From Metaphire vulgaris (Eukaryota > Annelida > Clitellata > Crassiclitellata > Megascolecidae): a stretch of 64,000 nucleotides of DNA. Positions 41,461 through 54,491 of the stretch are shown here, piece after piece (position 1 is the first letter of the stretch; each line of letters opens with the position of its first letter). The position numbers and the translations under genes are program-made. The notes below the pieces were generated by a model. The model saw only the letters and a program-made list of their open reading frames with translations. It ran no database searches and was not told the origin of the DNA. The stretch covers positions 14,041,390 through 14,105,389 of the forward strand of contig CM030845.1 in NCBI GenBank assembly GCA_018105865.1, written 5' to 3'.

Positions 41461-42395
41461 ATTATTATTATTAATATTATTATTATTATTATCTACTACA
41501 ATTTATATAGCACAGTAACATAACTGGAGCTAAAGTCAAGAGCGCTTTACAAAGGAGTCACTTATAAGAGATGTTAAATAAGTGTGTCTTTAGGAGAATC
41601 TCAAAACAGCCGACGGACTTCGCATTAATAACATCGCTCGGCAACGAGTTCCACAGGGCTGAATTTCCCCATGTGACTGATCTGTCACCGAACACGGCAG
41701 TCTTTGAAGGTGGAGGGACGATCAACAATGTCCGACTTCTGGATCGAAGTTCTGCGTGTCTGTCGTTCGTCGTTGCCCTGCATACGAGTGTTGAGATGTA
41801 ATCAGGACAGGTGGTGTCGTTCGGGGCCCGATATGTAATCAGGCATCGCTTGTAGGTGATGCGTTCTCGAACCCCAAGCCAGTGAAGCTTGTCTCTAAGC
41901 AACGGTGTCACGTGATCATTCCATTACAATAATCCAACCTAGATAGCACAAGGGCACGGACTAGATGTATCGCAGCTGATGTTGAGATGTAACGACAAAT
42001 TTCCCTAATCTTTCGGAGCTCAAAATAACAAGCGCGAGTTACGATGTTCACTTGGCCAACGAACGATAGGGAGTCTTCAAGGAGAACACCGAGGAGGCGC
42101 ACTTCGGTAGACGGAGCGACAACAGCATCTCCAATCGTAAACAGCGTTCGACTGATCTGGTGGACCCTCCGAGGGGTGTTAATCCACAACAGTTCAGTTT
42201 TTTCGAGGTTTAATGCAAGGTGATTTGTCGTTGTCCACTGCATTATCTCGCAGCTGCAGTCTTATAGGCGAGATCGCAGATGATCCGTCTCCAGGGGAGG
42301 GCAGGAGGAGTACACCTGCCTGTCATTGGTGCAAGCATGTCAGGCGAGCACATGCAAGTTGGCAATGCAACTCACATCCACGACGTATAAGATTT
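41461..42395 (-). mobile_element. CR1-like LINE 3' half
   Basis: An ATTATTATTATTAATATTATT run and ACTACAATTTATATAGCACAGT open the reversed 3' end. The minus strand has NHLALNLEKTELLWINTPRR, VRLLGVLLEDSLSFVGQVNI, RLDYCNGMIT, MTPLLRDKLHWLGVRERITY and GNSALWNSLPSDVINAKSVG (end block). A short deletion follows YCNGMIT. Upstream the frame decays at the YADD region (broken to DDRQVYSSCPP). Confidence 0.82.
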
Positions 42396-42403
42396 AGATT
42401 TCA

Positions 42404-42489
42404 GTGCTGGATATACATTATACATGTATTGCTGAGCTCAGAATTCAAGAAAGATTTAGAGAAGACAATGTTTGTTTTTTGACAGAAGA
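42404..42489 (+). repeat. 84-bp shared module, copy 2
   Basis: TACATGTATTGCTGAGCTCA, GAATTCAAGAAAGATTTAG and AGAAGACAATGTTTG match 38477-38562 with about four differences. It lies at the junction between two LINE copies. Confidence 0.6.
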
Positions 42490-42542
42490 GATTGTAAAAA
42501 TGGTTTTTGGAGATCTAGTAGGTCACTCTGACATTATGACTG

Positions 42543-43020
42543 TTAATGGAACAAACATATGAGTTTGGAAAATGCATCTACAACTGCTTTGTAGACCATA
42601 AACAGGAGTGGGCCTAGGGTCGACCCTTGTGGTACTCCGCAGCTTACAGGACATTTAGCTGACGTGCGGCCCTCCCAGGTGACGGACTGCATTTTCTCGG
42701 AGAAGTAATTACGCAGCCAGAGTAGCGCTTGGTCTTTAACCCCAAAGGATAGCTCAAGGCTGCGAATGAGAATGGAGTGGTTGACGGTGTCAAACGCTGC
42801 GGAGAGGTCAAGCATACACAGAAGTGCCTGATCACCATTGATAATCGCGTTGACAATGTCGTTGAATATCCTGAGCAGGGCTGTCTCAGTAGAGTGGCCC
42901 ACTCGATAGGCAGACTGATGACGTGGCATGAGACCGCTACAGGTCAGGTGCCTGATGAGTTGCTTGTTCACCAGTTTCTTGAGCAGCTTCGACAGGAATG
43001 GAAGGTTGGCAATAGGTCTG
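42543..43020 (-). mobile_element. LINE RT fragment (same family as 455-706)
   Basis: The minus strand reads LMPRHQSAYRVGHSTETALL, CMLDLSAAFDTVNHSILIRS, SVTWEGRTSAKCPVSCGVPQ, GSTLGPLLFMVYK. This is an uninterrupted RT fingers/palm segment of 142 residues (42543-42971), then lost before YADD. It is a better preserved member of the family seen at 455-706 and 44240-44490. Confidence 0.82.
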
Positions 43021-43253
43021 AAACTAGCAGAGTATCATTAGCATAAAAGATGATAGGCCACTTGATGTTGATATCTGGGCATGAATTGATGATACACCAA
43101 ATCCAAGCCAAATTGAAAGCATGTCTAACCGTAAGAGATAGTCTAGAGCAGGTGGAGAGGCCAAACCAAGTGCATTTATTTTTAAAACCAATTTTAATGC
43201 CAAAATGAATTCAAATTGATTTTCATACAAAATAGATTCATTTTCAATCTCAC

Positions 43254-43320
43254 CTCGGCATCGTCATCTAGGATTCTCTCATCAACAACTTGTTCTGCTT
43301 CCATGATAACACTGCCACTC
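43254..43320 (-). CDS. Possible small exon, minus strand
   Basis: The minus strand shows ...CTCTAG|AGTGGC, then SGSVIMEAEQVVDERILDDD and AE, then a GAG|GTGAGATT donor. The segment is acidic, free of stops and bounded by plausible splice sites. It could equally be a first exon starting at the internal ATG (43304), 51 bp long. I do not recognise the protein. The surroundings (43230-43550) are not obviously repeat. A chance ORF cannot be excluded in so short a segment. Confidence 0.3.
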
Positions 43321-43559
43321 TAGAGTTATACAGACATTCACAGAAATTAAGTTAAAATAGAATGACAGATTTTAAACATATTAATAAATCAGCAAACAGC
43401 AACTTCAAACTGTCACTGTGAATGACATAATTATAAATATTATAAATTGGCCAATATATTCTGTCCAAATATTCCAGTTCTGTCTACCCTTTTCATTGGC
43501 ATAGCCAGGATTCTTCCAGAATAGGGGTCATCTAGGCCTCTCAAATTATATTTCAAGTT

Positions 43560-43785
43560 TCAACTAGGGCTTTTGGGAAAATGTCACGAAAAAAATTTAT
43601 TTAGGGTAATATTAGGTTCAAATCTTGAGAGTTGGAGCATATTTTCAAACTACATGACCACATCAGCAATCTCCCTATCTCTATCCCCCAAATTAAGAAC
43701 ATTTTTTCATTGGTTTTGCACAGATTTCACAACCAGTCTAATAGGGGATCATAACTCCCTTGTGAACAGAGCCCTCTCATGGCTG
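43560..43785 (+). repeat. Diverged direct repeat of the start of the duplicated block
   Basis: AGGGTAATATTAGGTTCAAATCTTGAGAGTTGGAGCATATTTTC resembles AGGGTAATGCCAGGTTCAAATCTTAAACATTGGAACAAATTTTC at 43845, and the following blocks (CACAACCAGTCT, CTCTCATGGCTGTGCTA) also match. It is an older tandem unit immediately upstream of copy B. Confidence 0.65.
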
Positions 43786-45055
43786 TGCTAGTGGTCATTA
43801 GTTCTCTAATAGTTTCTGGGGCAGAATTCCAATCACCAAAAATTCAGGGTAATGCCAGGTTCAAATCTTAAACATTGGAACAAATTTTCAGACTATATGA
43901 CAAACAACCAATGACAACCCCAATTTGATAAAATTTTCTTTATGTTTTTCAAAAAATCTCACAACTAGTCTTGGCCTGAATAGAGGGGGTCTGAAACTTG
44001 GCCCCTTCTCATGGTTATGCTAATGGGCATCAAGACACGCAATTTCCATTTATTTCAACTAAGGGGTTCGGGACAGCATTGCGAGCTCCCTAGTGCAGTC
44101 TGGGACGGAGCCCCAGCCACAGAAGTTCTGAGCAATTGGGCTCTAATACAACTTGTATATCGAATCTGTCAACAATCACCCTATCCCCCACTGAAAAATT
44201 TCTTGTCAGAGTACAAGATGAACAGATCAATTAGAAAAAGGCCAAAACCAATTCAATGACATTGTCAACACGATTATCAATAGGGATCAGGTACTTCTGT
44301 GTATGCTTGACCCCTTCGCAGCGTTTGACATCGTCAACCACTCCATTCTCATTTGCTGCCTTGAGCTATCCTTCGAGATTAAAGACCAAGCGCTACTCTG
44401 GCTGTGTAATTACCTCTCCGAGAAAACGCAGTCTGTCACCTGGGAAGGCCGCACATCAGCTAAATGTCCTGTTCGCTGTGGAGTACCACACAGTGTTGCG
44501 CGGTAACAAAGTAAAAGTAACGCATTACATTACTTAAGTACAATTCTGAGTACTTCATTGCTGCAACGTACACAACTTACCAAGTACTTTTTACTTGTAA
44601 CGAAGTAAGTTTTTATTCAAATATTAGTACTTTTACTTCGTTACATTATGTCTTTCACGTTTCGTTACAAGTAAAATTTCTCATCGCCAAATTTCGATAC
44701 ATTTACTGGAGTATCTGTTTAATTCTTCACAACTTCCCGTGTTTAGTCGTGCACCTGTATGAGTTGATATTCACAGGTTTCCTGCTGGTTTTGTCCTTAC
44801 TATCCTGTCACTAACAGCTTGGTATCCCATCACAAATTTGTCTGATTTCCTTTTTATCCATATCACTACCACTCTGTGTCCTGTTTTCTCACCCCCACTG
44901 TATTCAATCATATTGTCCTCACTGCTGCTGAAATGACCATCTCTCCACCTTGTTTCTGCTAGTTCTACTATGTCTAGTTTTAACCTTTTAAATTCTTTCT
45001 CAATCAAAGATAGTTTACCATTGCATAGCAAGCTTCATACAAACCACGTATCTAT

Positions 45056-45342
45056 GGTATCACGGCAATTTGTCTACAGACTTTTCGTCTACGACAATTT
45101 GCTTACAGACTCTTGGTCTACTGATAATAGGTCTACTACAATATCTGGGCTATGGTTAGGGTTAAGGTGGGTTTAGGTTAGAGCTATTGTTAGGGATATT
45201 GCTAGGGTTAGGGTTAGAGTTATGGGTAGGGTTATGGTTAGGGTTAGGTTTTGGTATCGTAGTAGACGTACTGTCGGTAGACGAACAGTCTGTAGACGAA
45301 TTGTCGTAGACGAAAAGCCTGTAGACGAATTGTCGCGGAACC
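45056..45342. mobile_element. Foldback MITE with TTAGGG-like core (copy B)
   Basis: Counterpart of 1276-1562, with flanking cgtatctat repeats at 45047-45055 and 45343-45351. It differs by a few bases (for example AAAAGCCTGTAG against AAAAGTCTGTAG), which shows that the two blocks are diverging. Confidence 0.75.
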
Positions 45343-45563
45343 CGTATCTATCCATAATGATTATTTTCTAAGTTTCATCATTTTCTGATCAACATAGTCC
45401 TTCTTGAGCTGGTTCATCCACCGCTCAGCCTCCTATACTGGGCTTTGATCAAGAAACTTCATTTGTGCCCTCTTTGGCTATCTGCTCAGTTGAACCCTCT
45501 AAATCCTTCCCATGTAGCTGTCTGTTTGATCGTTGCCCTGGGGCTCAGCTCCGACAGGACACT

Positions 45564-45823
45564 CAGGGGACGTCATTTGGGGGCAGGGGGCATTTGCCCC
45601 TTTGATTTTGAGGGGAAAAAATGTTTTGCCAATGTTTGTGTTATTTAGATTTTACACGCACGCCCTAAAGGAGTGCTTGATGATGTCGAGTAATTTTAAG
45701 TAACTAACCGTGAAAATTGGCTGACAAGAAAAAAAAGGTTGTCAGCTTTTTTGCAAACTTGTAACTTGTCAGGTTGAAAGTGTTTCCCCCCCCCCCCTGA
45801 AAAACAGTGAAATGACGTCTCTG
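45564..45823. mobile_element. hAT-type MITE, TSD aggacact (copy B)
   Basis: Counterpart of 1785-2048 with the same 8-bp flanks aggacact. Homopolymer lengths differ (G, C and A runs). Confidence 0.85.
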
Positions 45824-46669
45824 AGGACACTTCGATTTCTCAAGTTCTAGTTCATGCTATAATCCATAGGACAGTAGGTCCCAAGTCTTTCTGTCCAGCA
45901 GTTGGGGAGCTTTTATGTCAGTTGCACTGACATAAACCTGTCTCTTCATTCACCTGACAAAGCTGCTACGCGATATAACTAGTCATGCTTCCACCTATGT
46001 CCGCTAATCCTATCGCTGCTGCCCAATAGGATAGTTCGATTGTCTGCCTCCATCCCCATTGTCCTGTTCTTGTGGATCATCTTCCGATAAAGCTATTGTC
46101 TTCCTGCTTCACCTGTAACCCTCAAGTCTTTCTGTCTTGAGGTTACAAAGCCTTTATATCAAATTGGATTGATATCTCACCTTTGCATAAAACAATCAGC
46201 ACTGCTGAACAGAAATAACTAGCATAACTTTTACTGCTGTTTGCAACTCTCCTGTGGCTGCCCAGTGAGAGAGATTGGATCTTCTGCTTCCCTTGCCATT
46301 GTCTATAAAAATCTTTTGCCAACGAAGCATACTGTCCTCTGTCTTAGGTGCCAAAGTTTGCCTGTGAAAAGAATTATTTTAAAGGATTGCAATCAGTTTG
46401 ATCAATTACTGAAATTTTGCGCTTTAAAATCGCAACATTTTGGGATTTACGACTGATATATAAAGAAAACACGAGAAAATGTCTGCTAAAAATCCATTTA
46501 AAACATGCCCCAACATTGAACTAACATCGAAACAATATTTACCATGAACCATGATCCATAGGTCTACTCACTCTACTGCTTTGCATCATGCAAAAGTCAA
46601 ATTCTTGATTACTTTGTACTTTTGGCACAGAAGATTGATGGATAGACTTGTGTAAAATATCAGGTCAGG

Positions 46670-47390
46670 TCTTCAGCCTCCAGTTCTGACCAGCTATCAA
46701 CTTCTCCATGACATCTCTCCAAAGTTCTCTGTCCTTTGATATATCTTCCAAGGTCATTTGGTGTCTTTCATCAGTTTTTCCACTGAGATTGAGGTCTGCC
46801 ATATTCAGATCCTCTTCCAATATGACCACCCAAAGCCTCTTTAGATATTTTCACCTCTGGTTTGTAGTTGACAATTTGTTTTGGGTTTCTTATTTCTTCT
46901 ATCCTGAGTATGCGTTCAGTCTATTTCATTCATCTCTTTCTGATTACTTCAATGCTGTTCAGTTGCAGTGTTCTCTCTCTAACTTCTTCATTTGTTACGT
47001 TCTTTGCATCCAATTCTTACTAATCCTTAGTATCCTTCTAAGCCATTTATTTTCTGTTGCTATTATTTTTTTACAATTCTTTTTATGGTCCACATTCACA
47101 TCCATACATTAGTATTAGTATTACACTAGTGTTGAGAATTCTTTTTTTGGTATCCCAATGCCATGTCTTTTGAAATTTTTCACATGTAGCCAGTTGAATG
47201 TAGATCCTGTCATTGCTATACTTCTTTTCATCTTCTAGTCTGAGCCTCCCTCTGCTTCCAATTCACTTCCCAAGTAAATGAAGTCCTTTGCCATGTCAAT
47301 TTCTTTTCCACTGTGTGTAACTATTGACCATTCTCCTACATTCTTTATAATTAGCATTATTTAATTTATTTTTGTTTCATTAGTGTTTTC
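46670..47390 (-). mobile_element. RTE-like LINE C-terminal remnant (copy B)
   Basis: Counterpart of 2890-3590, with the same broken blocks on the minus strand (LRRILRIS, YLGSELEAEG). The open + strand frame at 46708-47112 is a shadow. Confidence 0.6.
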
Positions 47391-47478
47391 TTAATCCAAA
47401 TTTTCCACTCTCCGTTATTAAGGCCACTGTTAATTCAACAATCCTTGAAAGGCATTCTTCTATGACTATAGGAGAATG

Positions 47479-48196
47479 CAGGCCCTATCAGAGGGGGGCC
47501 AGCAGGGCCATTTGGCCCGGGCCTCCAATTCTGGGGGGCCTCTGCTTTTAAGTTAATGTGTAACTAAGACCTGTGATCTAAAAATATTATGCCTCTGTTA
47601 TTTCATTCGCTCTTCAGATTAAATGTTATAACTATGGATAGTATCAGGGCATCATTTTTGGGAGCGTGGCCCCAGGAAATTAAGAAATAATGTATAATGT
47701 ATTGAATAAATACAGAAATGTGAAATGCATAAAAAATCGCAAAATTGCCAAAATCTATCAAAAATATAAAAAATTGCAAATTTGCAAAAATTGGCCCCAA
47801 ATTGCACAAAAATTGTCAAAAATTTGCAAAAAATTCAAAATCTGCTAAAAAATTATCTTGCCCCCAAGAAAAGTGCGAAATGATGCTATTGGATAGTATG
47901 GATTAATCGCCCATAGTAATAATACTCCAATAGTCCGCAACCAGTGGCGGCTCCACCGGGGGGGCCCAGGGGCCCGTGCCCCCTATTGAGAGCCTGGCCC
48001 CAGTGGCCCCAGTTGGGACCCTATACTTAATGCTACATACATTAAACAACAAATGGTTGGCCCCCATGATTAGAAGTTGCCCCCAACGGCCCCCACTTGC
48101 CAAATCCTAGAGCCGCCACTGTCCGCAACTGTTGGAGTTCAGGGCCTCAAAATTTCGAAAAGGCCCGGGCCTCCTTCAGCCTCATAAAGGGGCCTG
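47479..48196. mobile_element. hAT-type element, TSD ggagaatg, carrying a nested MITE
   Basis: Same element as 3712-4243 (ends CAGGCCC / GGGGCCTG, flanks ggagaatg at 47471-47478 and 48197-48204), enlarged by the 180-bp MITE at 47942-48121 plus its 8-bp TSD. Confidence 0.88.
47942..48121. mobile_element. hAT-type MITE, TSD tccgcaac, filled site
   Basis: The left end CAGTGGCGGCTCCACC and right end AGAGCCGCCACTG are inverted repeats. The 8-bp TSD tccgcaac is at 47934-47941 and 48122-48129. Copy A has the uninterrupted CAATAGTCCGCAACTGTTGG at about 4168-4187, so the empty site is preserved. This defines both ends to the base and shows that the insertion followed the split of the two copies. Confidence 0.97.
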
Positions 48197-48754
48197 GGAG
48201 AATGCCTTTCAAAGAGATTAGAATTAGCAGTGGCCTTAATTACGGACAGAGTAAAATATAAGAAACTAATATTTTAATTTTTTTATTAGTTTCTACTTTT
48301 CACGCATATGATTGACGGGTAGACTTGTGTAAAATATAAGAAACGAATATTTTAAAACATCACACCAAAATCGAAATTGTATCTTAACTTCTTCTTAGAA
48401 AGCGCTCAGACGCGTTAATTTGTGCAAGCTTTGCCAGTCATTCGTCTGCTACGCTGCCAGACGCTACGTGGCGCTATATTACACGATGACCATGGATCAA
48501 AATGGGTCAAACCAAACCATGGATGGAGGCTAGAGAGTTCGGCTGACTTCGGCCATTATCGTTGTAAATGCAACTGTTTCTAAAGAAAACACGTACTACT
48601 GCCTACTGCAGTAGGCCTAAAGAAAATTGGACTTTTATAGATATTTGACTATACAATCAATCAATAAACGTCTATGGCGCCACTATCATAAATTCATAAT
48701 GTCCAGGGCATCAGCAGATGGCGAACCAAATCCAGGCAGAATTAGAGCCAGGTC

Positions 48755-49656
48755 CAGGGGCGCCCACACAAGGGGGGAAAGGAAGCAAATGCTTCCTAGA
48801 AAACTTAGGGGGGGAGGAAAATCCCCCCCTGAGTTTTGGTATTACATTAGAGTAGCATATTAATTCGATAAGCCCCTAAATGCCTGTGCAAGTAAATTAC
48901 TGGTTTTACTACAGTGCAATTTTTTAACTTCATATAGGCTTACCGGTACTCAATTCAAGTTCATTATTATCAGGCATTCATAAAATTTTATTATTATTAT
49001 TATCACTTTTATGTACAGTCATTCTAATGATGCAGAATGTAAACTTCAAGTGAAATATAAATAACTTATAATAAACCAATAGACTCACATGAAGTTTACA
49101 TTCAAAATTAGACTACTGCAACTCCCTCCACTATAGCCTTTCAAAGACAAATCAACAAATTACAATCCATTCAAGACTGTGAAACAGTGCAATTAGATAT
49201 TGTTAATAACTTGTTACAGTCAGCTGCCTTACGTCTAGTTATCCCTTTTGCAGTTGTTGCAGCTTTAATGCCTCTAAAAATGATGTAGGCCTAGGTGTGG
49301 TTGTCGGAGAAATCTAATTTTTAAACTAAATACTAAAACAAAATAGACAATTTGCAGGTAATTTTGAATAGTTTGCCAGCGCAATTACTGCGATATCTCT
49401 CTAGTTTCAACTTACATCGATCAAATAGTCCTTTGTGGCTGTTGGAATTTTCCAGAAATTGAGAAGTAGAAGTTACTGGTATGAGACCTATCCTGGCGCA
49501 CCAAAGTGTGCAATGTAATGTCCAAAATGCACTGAAACCCACTATGAGCATCTATTGATTTCAAAAATTTTCCGGGGTTATACCCCGGACCCCAGGCTTT
49601 TTCCCATAAATTTGCGGTGGGGTGCCAATGTCCAGTGTTATGCTGCTAGTTTTTCG

Positions 49657-49704
<48 letters not shown>

Positions 49705-49834
49705 TTTATATTATGGTAATAATGTGATGTAGATAAATCCCTGCCGAATCCCCGTTTAGGTGTAGGAGAGGCAAGGGGGGACAGGGAAGGGGGGGAAGCT
49801 GCTTCCAGCGGCCAGGGGGGGATGGGCGCCCCTG
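48755..49834. mobile_element. hAT-type element, TSD gccaggtc, filled site
   Basis: The left end CAGGGGCGCCCACAC and right end GATGGGCGCCCCTG are inverted repeats, with TSD gccaggtc at 48747-48754 and 49835-49842. The empty site, AGAGCCAGGTCAATCTGG, is in copy A near 4784. The 1080-bp interior includes a LINE fragment (plus strand, LDYCN(S) block near 49110), a (TAA)n run at about 49660-49702 and no transposase. It is non-autonomous. Confidence 0.96.
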
Positions 49835-50507
49835 GCCAGGTCAATCTGGAAGATCAGTCAGAACAGCGAGGGAGCAATCTAAGGGAGATAAGCCAAATCA
49901 AACAGGTATGTTTTAAGACCGGTTTTGAAAGACAAGTAAGTAAGTAAAATCCAGTGGGTTTATAATTATTATTATTATTATTATGCACTTCTATAGCACC
50001 AGCTCTAATAATCAAGATTGTCAATCGACGGTACTTCAAATGCATTTTTATTTAGCGATTTGGGAAGAAGCACAACAGTAACTAATTATTATTAGGCGCT
50101 CAGTCTTTCTTAAAATAGCTATGGGAAAGGTGAATGATCAGCTAGGCGTGTGTAGGCTTATAGGCCTACACACGACTTACCGGATACCATAGGTAGGAAG
50201 TTTGGATACGCTGACGATATCGGTCTTGCCACCCAGGCTCGATCCTTTAAGAAGATTGAAGACCAGGGTTATTTCTAGGATTGTGAATTGGGGTGGGGTG
50301 TCGGGAAAATCTGGGGCGTGTTTATTTCTAGGATTGTAGGATTGTGAATTTGGGGGTGTCTGGAAAATCTGGGGTGTCGAAATTTGTAAGTCTCTACCGA
50401 AAAAGGCTGACAAGCAAAAAAACCTTATAGAGACTCACAAAAAGTCTGACAAGCAAAAAAAGTCATCCGAGGATAAAAGTTGTGGGGTGTATTTCTCCAT
50501 TTGGGGG

Positions 50508-50827
50508 CAGGCCTCTTCAGAGGCTGAAGGAGGCCCAGGCCAGTTGGAATTTCGAGGCCTCTTCTAGCCTTCCCAACAATTAAAATTTTGACAAGCGAAA
50601 AAAGGTAATCACCAATTTTGAGGACCGCAGAATACCTTTCTAGCTTTCCCAAAATCACAAAATTGACGACAAGCAAAAGGTCATCACCAAATTGTGAGGC
50701 CCCTTCTAGTAGTAGCTATCTAGCGTTCTAGCTCTCCCAGAATTCTAGACAAGGAAACAAAGGGAGGCCCCCAAATGATGGAGGCCCGGGCCGAATGGCC
50801 CTCCTGGCCCCCCTCTGAATGGGCCTG
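50508..50827. mobile_element. hAT-like MITE, CAGGCC ends (copy B)
   Basis: Counterpart of 5456-5775, ends CAGGCCTCTTCAGAGG / CCTCTGAATGGGCCTG, with the same near-perfect 8-bp flanks (tttggggg / tttgaggg). Confidence 0.7.
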
Positions 50828-51795
50828 TTTGAGGGTGTTCAGGGCTAATCAATATGCATTCTGTATGCATACCATTATCACATTACCACATTCTAGGGGG
50901 TGTCGACCTCAAATTGGGGTGTTGGGGTGTTAGGGTGTAGAAATATTCCTGTTGAAGACCAACTGAACATCGACACACAGAGGATTGCCGAATACTGTAA
51001 AATATGGCGGGAAAGCCAGTTTCTAAAGGTACTGTGAAATAATCGAAATCGAAATCGCGATTATATAAAAAACCGCAATCGAAATCGTAATCGTGAAAAA
51101 TAATCGAAAATAATCGTAATCGTAATCGGAAAAAATAATCGTAATCGACCCAGCTCTATTTTGGACCTCGTGTCCTCCGTTCGGCAGGCATTGGTCTGAA
51201 ATGGGAGAATGTCCGGCTTTTTGCTGTCATCGTCTACTGACTTGAAATTCTACCTACTTGACCATGTAATTGGCAATTGCACACTATCATGGAGGATCAA
51301 TGCTCAATAGACAAAGAAGAGAACCTGGGGCTGTCCGTTATTGACGTCAACAAATTAGGGGCAGGGTTCTAAAAATAGTTTGACAGTTGTTGACAGGGGG
51401 TGTCAAGAGAAGTTGACGTCAACAATTTCAATTTTTAAAAAATGATAAAAAACAGGACATTTCATGGAATACTATTTATTACAACGTAAAAAGCCTTTCA
51501 ATCAAAAAAGGGTCACCACCAGTAGCCTACATTATGACATTTGATGAACAAAAGAAAGGGAGAAAGGTCTCATCGCTGCAAAAATAATAACCTTTCTAAA
51601 CTTTTTAGGAGACCCGTTACTGATCTTAGTGGGGGTAGGAGGTCAAAAGTTTTTGACATAATTATAGGGGTGTCACTGAAAGTTGACAGTTGTTGACAAG
51701 GAGGTGAAGGGGGTAAAAATTGCCCCAAAAATGTTGACATAATTAATGGACAGCCCTCTGACTGCGAGGAACTTTTTGCTTGTAAATATTTGTTT

Positions 51796-52262
51796 TAGGG
51801 GTGGGTCGATTAATCGAAATCGAAATCGAAATCGCGATTTTTGAAAGAATCGTAATCGTAATCGACACGATTATTAAATAAATCGAAATAATCGATAATC
51901 GTCGAAAAAATAATCGAAATCGCGATTATTTTTCGATTATTCCCGTAAGTGATATTAAACAATATTTCCGATTCAAAGAAAGATCAATTTACCGTTGATT
52001 CTAAGATTTTCATTGAAAATGGATTCAACAGCGTCTAAAGACAGGTACCATCTTTCTGGGTTTGACAGTAGCTTTCGATACGGTGTGTCAGGTGGGTTTA
52101 ATGTACAAACTCTCGCTCAACTTGCCACCCTGGTTCTGTCAACTTGGAATTACTCATCTCTGACAGACGGTTCTGAGTTCACTTGGGAGATGTCAGCTCC
52201 TGGAGACGTCGACGAAACGGTCTACCATAGGGTCCAGTTCTAGCCCTCACGTTATTTAATTT
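51796..52262. repeat. AATCG array and unique segment at the break of homology
   Basis: It begins AGGGGTGGGTCGATTAATCG and is dense in ATCGAAATCG/CGATTATT repeats to about 51945. This is inverted relative to the TAATCGACCCAGCTCT terminus at 55200-55215, so 51796-55215 could be one composite TIR element. 51960-52260 has a short ORF (51995-52243) with traces of LINE RT (VRYGVSGGFNVQTL; TFLGFDSSF) and no clear identity. Confidence 0.45.
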
Positions 52263-52924
52263 GTAGGCCTATAGGCCTACAAACGACTTAAGCCTACCTG
52301 GTACCATCAGTAGGAAGTTTGGATACGCTGACGATATCGGTCTTGCCACCCAGGCTCGATCCTTTAAGGAGATTGAAGACCAGGGTTATTTCTAGGATTG
52401 TGAATTGGGGTGGGGTGTCGGGAAAATCTGGGGTGTGTTTATTTCTAGGATTGTAGGATTGGGAATTTGGGGTGTCGGGAAAATCTGGGAGTGTCGAAAT
52501 TTGGAAGTCTCTACCGAAAAAGGCTGACAAGCAAAAAACCGTTATAGAGACTCACACAAAGTCTGACAAGCAAAAAAAGTCATCCGAGGATAAAGTTGTG
52601 GGGTCTATTTCTCAGTGATGTTAACAAGGACCGACCCCCCCAAGGACGAGGATAAGGACAAGGACCAAACCCCCAAGGACGAGGATAAGGACGAGGACCG
52701 ACCCTCCAACGACGAGGACAAGGACGAGGACTTACCCCGCAAGCATAAGGACCACAAGGACTGACCCCCAAGGACAAGGATCAAGGACAAGGACCAACTT
52801 CTGTCAGACAAAAAAGTCAGAAAGGAAAAAACCAAACACAATTTCAATTGAATCACAAAATTAGAAAGGGAAAAAAGAATGTTGTAAAACATAGTCTAGT
52901 CAACAGCAATGCTGCATTTCAAAT

Positions 52925-53674
<750 letters not shown>

Positions 53675-54150
53675 AACGAACAAGTGTTTCCAGCAGCTGA
53701 TCAGTCATGCACACACGGTAAGGTCTAATTATGAGACCACTTTGCGAAAACACTCGTTCAACTGGAGCCGACGTCGCTGGGCAATAAAGAATTCTGCTAA
53801 AGAATCAACTCCTCAACTGGTATTATAAAGGAAACAATGACTATACATTTTAGAATAACTCAAAGCAAGTATGTAGCCTAAATATAAATCCACATACTAC
53901 TCTTACCTTGGAATATAATTATCAGTACAATTGAAAATGGTAAACAAATAATTTGGTCCTTATAAGGACTTTTCAAGGACTAAGTTACAAGGACCAGGAC
54001 AAGGACCGATCTGCAAGGACGAGGATAAGGACGAGGACTGACTCCCCAAGGACGAGGACAAGGACAAGGACTTCAAATTGGTCCTTAGGAGTCCTTAAGG
54101 ACAAGGACCAGGACAAGGATTAACATCACTGCTATTTCTCCATTTGGAGG

Positions 54151-54469
54151 CAGGCCTCTTCAGAGGCTGAAGGAGGTCCAGGCCAGTTGGAATTTCGAGG
54201 CCTCTCCTAGCCTTCCCAACAATTAAAATTTTGACAAGCGAAAAAAGGTAATCACCAATTTTGAGGACCGAAGAATACCTTCCTAGCTTTCCCAAAATCC
54301 CAAAATTATCAACAAGCAAAAAGGTCATCACCAAATTTTGAGGCCCCGTCTAGTAGTAGCTATCTAGCTTTCTAGCTCTCCCAGAATTCTCGACAAGGAA
54401 ACAAAGGAGGCCCCAAAATGATGGAGGCCCGGGCCGAATGGCCATCCTAGCCCCCTCTGAATGGGCCTG
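54151..54469. mobile_element. hAT-like MITE, CAGGCC ends (third copy)
   Basis: Ends CAGGCCTCTTCAGAGG and CCTCTGAATGGGCCTG, flanks tttggagg and tttggggt. Internal differences from the A and B copies are more numerous than A against B. Confidence 0.68.
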
Positions 54470-54491
54470 TTTGGGGTGTTTCAGGCTAATC

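Larger units (their letters stand above)
43786..51795. repeat. Duplicated mosaic block, copy B
   Basis: Near-identical to 1-6739 in the same orientation. It is longer because it carries a 180-bp hAT MITE (47942-48121) and a 1080-bp hAT element (48755-49834), each with an 8-bp TSD absent from copy A. Homology ends at about 51795, where AGGGGTGGGTCGATTAATCG begins. Sub-parts in order: LINE RT fragment (about 44240-44490), hAT left end (44491), RTE endonuclease piece (about 44775-45035), foldback MITE (45056-45342), hAT MITE (45564-45823), hairpin pair (about 45870-46370), RTE C-terminal remnant (about 46670-47390), hAT (47479-48196), LINE 3' end, hAT-like MITE (50508-50827), AATCG array (about 51030-51150), GGGCTGTCC element (about 51330-51755). 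Confidence 0.92.
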
